Of a DNA stretch of 33,082 nt, positions 1-12,200 are shown piece by piece. The notes beneath the pieces were generated by a model, which was not told the DNA's origin, made no database searches, and was given only the letters and a program-made list of their open reading frames with translations. The DNA is taken from positions 1,201,659-1,234,740 of the forward strand of contig NW_003149765.1 in the NCBI RefSeq assembly GCF_000003605.2, in the 5' to 3' direction. This DNA is from Saccoglossus kowalevskii (lineage: Eukaryota; Hemichordata; Enteropneusta; Harrimaniidae). A program made the position numbers and the translations under genes. How positions within the stretch are numbered: position 1 is the stretch's first letter; each line of letters begins with the position of its first letter.

Positions 1-87
1 CCCCGAGGATACTAATACTGGTTCTCTATTAATCATTTTTGTCACAATCGCACATACACTGTGTCTTTTTGAAGTATTTATACTTAC

Positions 88-223
88 GTGTCTGATAACG
101 AGCGAACACTTTCATGGAAATGTTTACACATAACAAACTACTTCTAATCTTCACATCGTCAGTCATTTCTATGTCATCCAAAAACTTGTGCGCCACTCTC
201 TCTAAGGCATCTTCTGGCCAGGC
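88..223 (-). CDS. DNAH3: Dynein exon 32: AAA4 end (last exon in window)
   Basis: Forty-five codons plus one base: [34 protein letters not shown] and VFARYQT. '[13 protein letters not shown]' follows DWF in all axonemal heavy chains. Ends in phase 1 at donor GTAAGT. The next exon, toward the coiled-coil stalk, is beyond position 1. Confidence 0.95.
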
Positions 224-3200
224 CTATGTGGTGAAATTAAAAGTATTTATTTATTTATTGACAAAGTTCAGTGCAACTTCACATCATGGTCAGGCCATGT
301 TATTCAAGTGTTATTCAACAGTGCATTCAACATACAAGAAATCTGAAATCAGCCATTAAGCTCTTTTGAAAAACCATAAATTGACGAATCTGTCACAATC
401 CAAATTGACAGTTTAATGACATTCAATAGAAACTAGATTTTTTTTTAAATGTTTTCATGAGAACAACAAGATTTCGGCCAATAAGTTCCTGTTAAAAATA
501 ATATCAAATCCACTGTGACTGCCAGTTTTAAAATGCCAGTTATCACACTTCATTGTGGAAACTGGATAGGACCAGATCAAACCAGACTAAACTGAATATG
601 ACTGGATGAAACCAGACTAGAGACTGGATATGACCAGATCAAGCCAGAAATGACCTGATCCAACCAGACTAAACTGGATATCATGGATTCCATGCAATGT
701 ATTGCATGTAAAATCATTGATAGTTTCAAATTTGAATGTAAATTTCTGACTGACTTTCTTACCTTAAACCAATCAATAGTACAGCAATTGATCAGAGAAG
801 GGAACATCCTCAGTCTATTTCTGAAGGCGTCACCGATGGGACTGAACGTTAGTACTATATGTAGATGACGTCGTACTCTCTCAATGAATTTATTATACAT
901 ATTCAATGGAGTAGCTTCTATCTTGGCATTTTCTGCTTGAGATAATTGTTGCATCTAAGTGGGAAAAAATGCATCAGCCTCAAAAATCCTCTAATTGACT
1001 AAGTTTGTTTTTAATGAATCAATAATGTTGACAATAATTGAACCAGTAGGGAAATTTAGGGACAAATTTGTGTTTATCATAAAGCTTCAGAAAGCAGGTA
1101 ACTGGATTGAAACTAATGTTAATTATTCACACGTGGAAAACTTTCTCAAAAAAACCTCATGCTGGAAACTAAAATCCAACTTAATGTTTCCAATTGATCA
1201 TACTAAAGAGGAAACAATTTCTTGGTAAAAATCAAAAGTAATTTCTCACTTACTTTTTCAATAAGCTCTAACTTTTCCTCATTTTCATACAAGTTAGGAA
1301 TATCACCAGTGTTCAACAACATGTTTATATCCTCAAGAAATGATATGTCCTAAAAAAAAAACGATGGAGACCAGTTCATCCCATAATGCATTGCATTTCA
1401 AATCACGTGGTTAGTTTCAACCAATCACAGACTAGAGTTTGAACAACTTACTTTTATCTGATGATCACCAAATAGAAATACTGTTGAGATACCATCATCT
1501 CCAGCTTTGCGTAGTAAATTTTTGAGATCATCTTTCCAATCTGTGTATGTATAGTTCTTGCTGATCTCAATAGTGAACTGTTCGTAGTCTGCCATGAATG
1601 CGGCTAACCTGGTGGCGCTAGATCTTCCACTTCCACCAATACCTGATAAATCAAACGCATAATAATTCATAAAAAAACATCAGAATATCGATAACTTTTC
1701 GCATCTTTGAATAAACTTCCATAACCAGATGTCTTAGGATAAATTACTGTATGACATTAGCTTGCATTCAGGTAGAGATTGTATGTACTTTAGATGTTAA
1801 ATAAAACTGCTAATTCGTGCACTACACCAAATCTCATAGTGTTTTAAAATAATCTTGGCAGATTACATTGTCCAAAGTTTTAAATAAACAGTTGTTTTTT
1901 TATTTGGTTGATTGATAGGTGTTCTGTCATTCAGAAAGATTCATACTTACCGACGAGCAGTAAATGTCCATTGGGTTGTTTAAGGACACGACTGATTCGG
2001 GAAATATGCTCAATTGCAAATCTGAACATAACAAGGTCCATTGGGGCCTTAGTCATTATGTTATACTCTTCTAAGTATTTCTCAATAGTCTACAAAAGAT
2101 GAAGCACAAACAAATATGCAAATAAGTGAATTAGATATGCATAAAATCCATCACAACAAATATGCAAATAAGTGAATTAGATATGCATAAAATCCATCAC
2201 AACAAATATGCAAATAAGTGAATTAGATATGCATAAAATCCATCACAACAAATATGCAAATAAGTGAATTAGATATGCATAAAATCTATCACAACAAATA
2301 TGCAAATAAGTGAATTAGATATACATAAAATCCATCACAACAAATATGCAAATAAGTGAATTAGATATGCATAAAATCCATCACAACAAATATGCAAATA
2401 AGTGAATTAGATATGCATAAAATCCATCACAACAAATATGCAAATAAGTGAATTAGATATGCATAAAATCCATCACAACAAATATGCAAATAAGTGAATT
2501 AGATATGCATAAAATCTATCACAACAAATATGCAAATAAGTGAATTAGATATGCATAAAATCCATCACAACAAAACAGTGACATAATAGCTGAAAACCAT
2601 GCATTGGATTACATTTCAGTTGGGCCAAGTGTTTCAGGGAAGAAATTATGCTTACTAATAAATAATAAAGCACAACAGTCATCACGTTGTGTTTGATACA
2701 AGTCCAATATGAAATATACAACACATATTACTGCAAACCAAAAAGCAAAATAGCAATATTGGTTGTTCAAACAGTTATTATAAAGCTAATAATAATATTG
2801 CTACTTTTGCTAAACAGTGAGCTATATTGCAATACTGCTGGTAGGGTTGCTCTTGTTCATAGTAAAAACATTGTTTGTACAAAAAATAATGACTTTGGTG
2901 TTTGAAGGTAAATATGTACACTTGTGCTGAATTACATGACTTGGTTCATGATCAGGAACTAACCTCTCTCAGATTATCAAGATGAGTAATTTCATCATAA
3001 ATTTTCTCTTCATCTTTTCCTTTCATGTAATCACCAAAGAATAAGCTGCAAATAGAGAATACAATTTGTAACAGTGTACATATAACGGGAGATTCACCTT
3101 GGTGTTGATACCTGGATTGAGGCTGTATGAGGAGACAGATATGCTAAGAAGGCAATCGCTGTGAGTGATACTTGGTTGTACGAGATAGGCCACATGATGT

Positions 3201-6200
3201 AAAACCATGCATATGTGTAGGAGAGATTGTCTGAATGCTTCTGTTACATGCACTCATTTGGGTTTCATTACAACGATGTGCATGCATGCTTTAGATTCTA
3301 TATCGTATCAGTGCTTGGCAGTTATAGTGCTGCGAAAGGAATATGTGAAAGGTGAATTCAGTTACGTAAGAAGTGTTGTTTAATTGACCGAACAGTGAAT
3401 GTATCCAGTGTAATACAGACACATGAGTGTGTTTTTTTCTTCAATGAAACATTCAAGTCATTTTTTTCAAATTAAAGCATTTGTTTTTCAGCTTCATTCA
3501 ATTAGCATGAGCTTACCAGTAACTTCTTTTTTCATATTTTTATAATCCAAGTAATAAGCAAAATATGGCCTAAATGTTACCAAATGAGTAATGCATGGTA
3601 ATAAATATGTATTTTGAGAAAAAACTTGCAAAATAACCAAAATAAAAATTCATCTTCCAGATGTGTAGATGCTTTTTACCATTTCAACATTTCACCTGCT
3701 AAAAGCCTTCACCAATATGAATGCTATATAATTGCATCAGCAGATAATAGGTTAACATGTGTATTCATTTGACAATTCAATTCGGCTCAATGTTTCATAC
3801 ACAGAATAAAAAATATAAAAAAACAATCAACAAAATATTAATCTGAAGCTCCTTTAATATTCTCCACTGTGAGAAACTTTCACTTTTTTTTTTAATTTAA
3901 TTATTACAAATTTTACGTTATTCTTTTAGTCTAGATAGAGTTTGCAGTATTCATTCTAATTTTTCTACAAAACTTACAATTACATAAAACAAGTCAAATG
4001 CATTATTATATTATACAGTAAACCATTGCCAGTTAAAACGCTATACTGTAGAATACTTTATTTTCGCTTGTAATTTATTTTCGCTATTTTCGCTGAAGGG
4101 ATGATTCCGTGAAAATAAAATCCAGCGAATATACTTTTTTTCCCCCATATTTCACATTAAACTCATCAAAAATCAGTGAAAATAAATTCCATACAAAACG
4201 CCCAAAAAGCCTTTTCAGCGAAAATTAATTCCAGCGAAAATAAAGTATTCCACAGTACTACAGCAAGCAAAAAATGAAATGAAACAAGCATGCAGAATAG
4301 TCATGTGCGAACATGCACAATTGAAGACATGCACACTAAATCTTTCATTTAAAGTCAAAGAAAGAAGACAGTTTGACTTCAGTTGGGAGAATTCATCTTC
4401 AAGATTGGATTGCTGGAACTCAAAGACATTTACCGGTATGCAACCACAAAACAAAAGAACAAAGGGTTATTATTGAATTAACACAAGAAACTGCAATAAA
4501 GAGTAAATTAATATAAATGATAACAATTAAATTAACCACATCACTCTATTAGTACTGTTGCCATGGTGATACCTTCTCAAGTCTTCATCTTTGATGTCTT
4601 TAATTGTATCTATTTTGAACATTTTCATGGCGCTAAAAAAATGCATGCAAAAGAGATGGGTTGGGGTGTAGGATCAACATTAGAGATAGATGTGACAGAA
4701 GATAAAATGAACAGTGAGAATAAACAGAAAAAACGGCATATCACTCTTATTAGTTTTATATATTGTACTGAAAGGGGAAAACTTGTTACAAGTGATAGTC
4801 AAATATCATGCAAAATTTATTAATTATTTATTTTATATTAGGTTTTATGTAAAATTCAAACTTTGAAAATAAAGGCTTAATTTGAAAAACTGTTGAGAAG
4901 AGGAAAATTCTAGTGATAATCAAGATGAAAAAAAATGAGAATAAATGCAAAATGAATTTGAAAAAAAAAAATTAAAAAAAAAAAAGTAACTGAAGAATAT
5001 TGTAAAGAAAATTGTTACTGAATGGGTAAAATATATTCTTGAAAATTATGCAAGTACCCTGGATCATCATCAGCATTGGCATTATGCCCATCATTATCAT
5101 CATCACTGTGAGAAAGGAAGATATTTGGGATGAAGATTAAAACAAAATGGATGAAAATGGCGGATGTTATTAAAATGTGGAATGCAGGAAACTATTGGTG
5201 ATGTAGTGATTGGTGAAATAGCTGAAAATGAGCAGTGCCTCTGATCTGCAAAATACACTTGTTGCTATAACTAATTATTTTTCCAAAAAAGGCCACAAAT
5301 TTGTTTCTTCTGTTCTAAACTTAACGAATATTTTTCTATTACTTAATAACCCTTTAATGAAATCAAAATAAGCTTACAAATAATATTCTAACATATCATA
5401 CATATTAAAGTGGTTATGTTTCTTAGTGAAAAGATTAGCATGTCTTAAAAATGATAAATTGTATGAAACTAAAGCCTCACCTTCTGATATTGTCATCATT
5501 TAAATCTTTACTTAGCGTCAATAAATGCGCAAATACACCGTTCATTTTCTCCTTAAATTGGCTTTGAACAACACTCTACAGATAATGAAAAAATCAAAAA
5601 ACTATTATTAGTAACATAGTTCTGCCTTGGGGTGGAAAATTAGGTCTTCACACATCTCTGGATACTACTTGGTGATAAATATTATACGTGTTTAGCAAAT
5701 TTTTGTATTTTGGTATAATGGTCTAAAGCCAAATTTTATTGCGTACAAAAAATATGTACAAAATTTCCAAGAAATTGAGTTGATCACTCGGTATTAGGAA
5801 ATGTAGAAATATTCTGAAAAAAATTGTATTGAAAAAATTTTTTTTTACAAAGATCCAATTAAAAAAATTTTTTTTAAATACAAAAAAAAAATATCTCACT
5901 CCTATTCTTTTAATCAAATTTTGTTAAAACGGGAGGGTCATCACCTGCGCACACGCGGGAAATGAGTCCCTGGCGACGATAACAACACATGCTAAAAACA
6001 CAAAGGCTCATGGGTAGACGCTTATTTGTAAACAATGACACGCTATGGCCATCTGACGCATGCCGAGGTGACAGCACCCTCGCTTTAAAACAACATGGGT
6101 TTCATTTTTGTGAAACACATATTATCAAATGAGAGAAAAATAGTAAAAAGACACCACAGATAGACTGACCTTAATGATTTTAAAGAACCGATGTCTATCA

Positions 6201-9200
6201 TCTTCATCTACTAATCTGTCGTAGAAGACTCGATAGACTTCATGAACCCACAAACGAATCAATTTATGGGACCCTTCAGCACCGGGCGGTATACATTTTG
6301 GCTGCACCAGTATCATGCCCTGGATCACTCTAGCAAAATCTCTGAGGTTGAACAAATAATGGGACTTTGCGGGGGTCGGTAGGAAGTTGGTGATGGCCTG
6401 GGTATAGACCTCGGTTGTAGCATAGATAATAATCTGTCAAGATAAATCAAATAGTTAATATTATTTATGTTTTCACCATCTCTTTCAGAATTTTTTAATC
6501 TTAGCAAAACTGAGCCAAAAATTTCTTTGAAATGTTTATGACTTTCATCAAAAAGATTAAATGCATGGTGATATGTAATGCAGAATACAATGCTTAACAC
6601 AAATGGTCAGACCATGTCTGTTCATTTGATACCAATAATATCGGCTTTGTATTAAATGAATTTTTAAATACCGGTATATGACAAGATTGATCTTTTAAGA
6701 AACAAGAATCCGTAAGCCACAATCATGGTGAAGTTTTACATGGTTTTATATAGATTAACGCACATAAATACATTTCTTACCCTTGAAAATCGTTTAAGAC
6801 TTGTTTCAAAACCTTTATTGAAATGCCATTCCATGATAGGCGCGAAGATTGTCTTCATCGTCTCTTCATCAAATGAATCAATTGCAATCACATTGAAATG
6901 TCTTATGAATCTGGGCGTCACAGTGCTACGGCCACCACCGGGGGGTCCCATTGCAGACACAATACTGATGTCAACCAATTCGAGTATACTTGTATCTTTC
7001 CTGAAAATACAGTGATGGAAATAAATTGTTTATTATGTTAGTGGTGAGAAAACTTGGGATGGAATATATATAGATTTACAGTTTGTCTTCTGTTGGAATG
7101 TCAATGTCATCCTTCACAAAATAAACCTGCAAAATTTATAAAAGATGATGTGATGAATGGTATGAAATGTTATAGTAAAATAACAGGAACGGGTTAATAC
7201 TGTCATGCACTGTGATGTAAAATGCTACATGAAATGATATACTGTGGTAAAATGACAAGAAACCAACTATTAAAGGGTAAATCATTGTACAACATTTTGG
7301 TTATTTTCGCTTGGAATTAATTTTCGCTATTTTCGTTGAAGGAATGATTCCGTGAAAATAAAATCCAGCGATTATACTTGTTTTCCTATATTTTACATTC
7401 AATTCGTCAAAAATCAGTGAAAACAAATTCCATACAAAACACCCATAAAGTCTTCTCAGCGAAAATTAATTCCAGCTAAAATATTGTATTTTATAGTACT
7501 CTGCAATTCTCAAAATTGTCCAACACAGTACCAATAGGTACAAGACTATAAATTTCAGATGAGCCTACCTATCAAACCAATAACCATGGTCAATCCACTG
7601 TCTCAATAATTCAATAGGTGGTTGGGCTCCATATTTCTCTCTCAAAGGCATATTCAAATCATCTACAAATACAATCAGCTTCTTGCCAACAGGAGGGCCA
7701 TACTTGCCCTTTCTCCGCCTGTGAGTATAAAAAAGGGATTAAATATAAAAATAAGAAAGAAATATTTTGATAAACATATAACTGTTTAGGGACATAGCCT
7801 AAAAAATGAATACCAACATTTAGAATAATGTTACAAATGCATGAAAATCAAATAAAACATGACTAGCTGACAGCAACCATGTAACTTAAGGTAGAGATGC
7901 AGTTTACCTGACAGGTATTTTAATTAGTTAATTAGGAAACCAAGATGACCTCCCTTGTCCACAAAACTATATGTTTTCGGAAAGCTTATTGTATAAATTT
8001 TAAAATTGTGTGAGTATTTTTTTGTTATGGACACTGTAGTTTGAGATATGCACAAAAATGTGCTTTTTTGGTCAAAAGTGATTTAAACAAAATTACCTCC
8101 TAAACCATGCTTCTGTTTCCTGTCAAAATTGGTTTGTGGGTACGGCTGTTTACTATGAAGAAAGTGCCGTCTTGAAAACTGTCTACCAGTTGTCAATTTT
8201 GCAGGGCAGCAGTCCAAATTTCACTACATCAAGTTTATGCATAAATTAACACCCAGGCTAGTTGCCTGTACGATTGCTGTAACACTGTTCAACCAAAAGC
8301 AATGCTCCAACGGCGTTTTGAAGATAAACACATTGTCAATCATTTGTGAAAATTTCAAAACAAAAGGTCAAAGTGTCTAGGAGCTATTTTTTTTTAAAGT
8401 TCTGGGATGTGCACTAAAAAGAAGCTGTGATAATTGCTAATTTGCATAACAATTCACTCAGTAAGAAGTTTGCTAATGCTCATAATTAAAATGGCTGTAA
8501 CAGTTCCAAATTTAAATGTATTTTAGTTTTGTTAAAAGTTAAATATAGTGCATAATATGGAGATCCAGTCATTTCTTTTTTTCACCATGTTTCTTTTTTT
8601 ATTATTTATCTACAGCCTTGCTAAATCTTGCTAAGCATTCAAAAGAGAGAATTTTTGCATCTGTTATCTATATTTTAAAATCGTTTTTTGAATATGTTCC
8701 ACTATTCACAATTCTACAAAATTTTAACAGTCTATAGCCAAGACTCTTTAGGTAATAAAAAGCAAAAAAAAAAATTCAATCCCAAGTGCCCACAAACCTG
8801 CATCTCTACCTTAAGCATTCAATGTTACTATGCAAAATCCATGCAAATAAACTCCTTATAAGGAGTTCACTGTAATTGAAGAACAAGATGATTGGCTGGC
8901 AGTAACCACATGACCAAGCATAAAATGTTGTATGTTAAATTCATGCAAATTAACTCCTTACATTGTACAAGGATTTTACAGAAGTTTTATACCAAATATA
9001 AAGTTGAAACATGTGCCAAGTGTGCACCAATAGAAATCAACACCCCTTACCTGTCCAGCTTGGCAAAGATAATATCCTGTGTCTGGTTGGCAGAGGTCTG
9101 AGCTGAGAAGTTAACGTTATTGGGTATGTAATTGCCTTTAGCCAAATCTAGAAGGAAATTGTTAGTGATTGCAGATTTGCCGGTTCCAGTTGGACCAACA

Positions 9201-12200
9201 AATAACAGTGGTTTATGCTGTAGGACCAGTTTCTTCAAGAAGTACAACTGTCTCTCTGTATCCACTGTCTTAATAATCAGTTCATTCACCTACAAAGTGG
9301 GAAAGTTATGAAAGGTTTTAAGTTTGGGAGACAATAATCAGCTTGTAAATATAATGATGGTATGAGAAATGATCGGGCATCCTGGAGATATGGCTATAAT
9401 GGAATGAATGAATGAATGGTTATGTCATCGTCCAAATTCTCAACTTCATGTAGAATTAGTCGCACATCATGCTCATGTCACATTAGTTGTGGTTTTCATC
9501 ATCCAAGCATTTGATACTGGTATCCATGTACGTAGTCCACACTGTGGTCATAAACTTTATTTTTCATTTAGTGGCTCAGTGATAAATACAGTATTTGGCT
9601 CCTAGAATGTTGACCCATATGGTTGAATAGTATGATGTGTATGGATTCCACTGATATGTTTTTGGAAATGAAAACAAATGATATTAACTGGTAATGTAAT
9701 GTGATGTAAAATCTAGATGTTGGAAGGAGACTTGTGGAGACCAGGAATATTGTGTTAATGTGACGATAAAACCCAAGCAGGTCTCTTTCAGAGAGATGGT
9801 TTATGTGTGAAATGAAAAAAAAAGGTGCTGTAAGCATAAATATAATATGGTGAAAAAACCAACCAAAATGTCAGCCCTAAAAACTGTGTCTGATTGCAGG
9901 GGATTAAAAAGAAGAGGGGGGGGGGTATACAGTGTGCTTTTGTATTGAATTAATTGTGTGAAACAGAAAGGAAATTTGTTTTTTTACATACTTAGCTGCA
10001 TGATGCATTGATATTTGTTAGCAATGTAGAAGGACAATTCCAAGCAAATGGTTGAGAAAGTTACTGCACACGCACACCTGCACACACATGCACGCACACA
10101 CACATGCACATGAGAAAGTGAGCATTCAGCTTACCACAATCTGGTAGTCTTGATATTTCTGTGTTAGTTAAGTGAAGCCACCCAGCAAAGCAGTAGCAGC
10201 AGTGACAATCATTGCATGCAGCACACACGTGTGGGTCATTCAAAATTCAGAGACAGAAAGAAAGCCAACACATGCAATAGATAAAAATGGTGCAAGATAG
10301 AGGAATGATTAGCACAGCAATGTAGAACGGGAATGAGGGCACGGCAAAATTTTTCATATCAGAGGTATCTGGTTGGATAAGTATTAGGACTATTGGAAAA
10401 AAAATCGAAAATATATAATATATAATAATTTCACACATATTCAGAGAATATTTCAGTTGTTACCATTGGTTGGTCTTCGTATTCTGACCCCTCCTAAAAA
10501 CAGTCAATTGATAATTTCAGGATTAGGTAATCTGAGCTAACTAACTAACTAACAAAAACAAATCTAACTCTAAAAAAAAAATATTTGAAGAGCAAAAAAT
10601 CAAAATGATATCCACCAAATATACTTTGTTCTATTAAAAAAAAAAAAAAAAAATTAAAATTCATTATTTCACTTCACTACAAAAAAAAAAAAATGATAAA
10701 AAATAGAGCCTGCCATCACCTTAGTATCATCGTCATAATCTTGTGGCCTTGCGGAGCGTTCTTTCAACATTTGGGCGATGAGCTTCATATCAGCAAGTAA
10801 GCAAGCAATGCCAGCAGTAGGAATAGATAAATAGACACAGAGGGCAGTAGAATACTTTAATAATAATATCCTAAGTGTTATGATGTGGTTATTAATATGA
10901 TCTGAATAAGAAATCATTTATCTTATAGATATGTATTTTATTAATTATTTAGTTGAAAGCATTTTCTGTACATTGTAAAATGTCCATCACGTTATTCATA
11001 TCGATTATCAGAATTTTATAATATGAGGAAATTTCACAGGAATTGCGGCGGCTCTCCGCCACATTGTAAATTTCACTGCTTTAAAAATAGATAATTACTA
11101 TAAATTTCAAAATTGACGGAAATGTGCCCTGTGAACGTAAAGCAATTTTAGTATTTATGCTTTCGAGCTTTGAAAACAAAATAAACAATTCAGTTCATAG
11201 TGCAAATATAAACAAATATTTTGAGATTATTTTTAGTGTAAACAATTCATTCTCCTTCCTCCAATATTAAGTTAGAAATCAGAAAATGTTAGCAAGACAA
11301 TTGAAATACACAGAAACACAGTTGATTACTAGTATTATAGCAGAGCATGGTTTGACTCGAAAAAAATTTGGCATGACTTTCCACAGATCAATTATTAGAT
11401 ACATCCATCACTAGAGAGATATAGAAAGAGTTTCAAAAATATCATGAATGAGACAGATATAGTTAATACATAGTGCATTGTATAAGCACATTACCTTATG
11501 AAGCTATTAGTAACATATACAATGTATAAAACGGTGCACAGCAAACAGACAGGCAACACAGAGTCAAACAGTGGAGAAAGACATCACAATACATAACAAT
11601 AATGCAAAGGAAGAAAACAGAAAACAATAAATTAAACGAATACAAAAGAGTGTTATATTTCTTCATGTTCTTCCTTAGGAGATTAGTTTTGCATAATTAT
11701 CACGGTTAAACATGGATATTATTAATAATTGCATACCACAAACAGAAACAAAACATTAATGTTGACAAATTAACACATCACCTAAACACTCTCAAGAAAG
11801 CAGGATGCATTAAAAAAGGTACATGCATACTTAAAGTAACGTTAATCATTCTCATTTCCAACGGTGCTAAAGCAGAGTCTGGACAGGATATCACCACTAC
11901 CCAATCCCAGGGTCTTATATGATGTACTGTGTTACAAAGTATTTGTCAGTTACAGTGTGCCATAATTTTATGACCTTATTAGGAAATGTGAATTCCAAAT
12001 AAGGACCAATATGAATTGCATAACAATTACATTAATTGTCAAAACAAGTCACAAATACATTAAGGTTAAAATAAGAAAACCAGAAAGTATGCACAAAATA
12101 GAGTATAACTCAATGTGTACCTAACATGTAACAGTTTTATAATGTCCTTTGAAAGCTCATGTAGATAGGACAATGCAGCATGTATCTGCAGTGATGTGTA

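Larger units (their letters stand above)
3046..5480 (-). other. Intron(s) between exons 26 and 27
   Basis: 2.4 kb holding MITE copy 1, the candidate 60-nt exon at 4573-4632, a CAT/ATC-rich patch near 5065-5107 and A-rich runs at 4929-4987. The 86-codon plus-strand frame at 4563-4823 overlaps the candidate exon and has no recognisable content. Confidence 0.85.

Noticed and set aside
1600-1625. Second CTCF-like match (CTGGTGGCGCT)
   Set aside because: Weaker match, and the bases are fixed by the coding sequence of exon 29.
4215-4476. Open frames of 65-79 codons near the first MITE
   Set aside because: They overlap transposon sequence on both strands and have no recognisable content.
11830-11931. 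Coding-like minus-strand segment ([19 protein letters not shown]) in the exon 21-22 intron
   Set aside because: With its best acceptor and donor the open frame is in the wrong phase for the junction and inclusion gives a stop. No family similarity.
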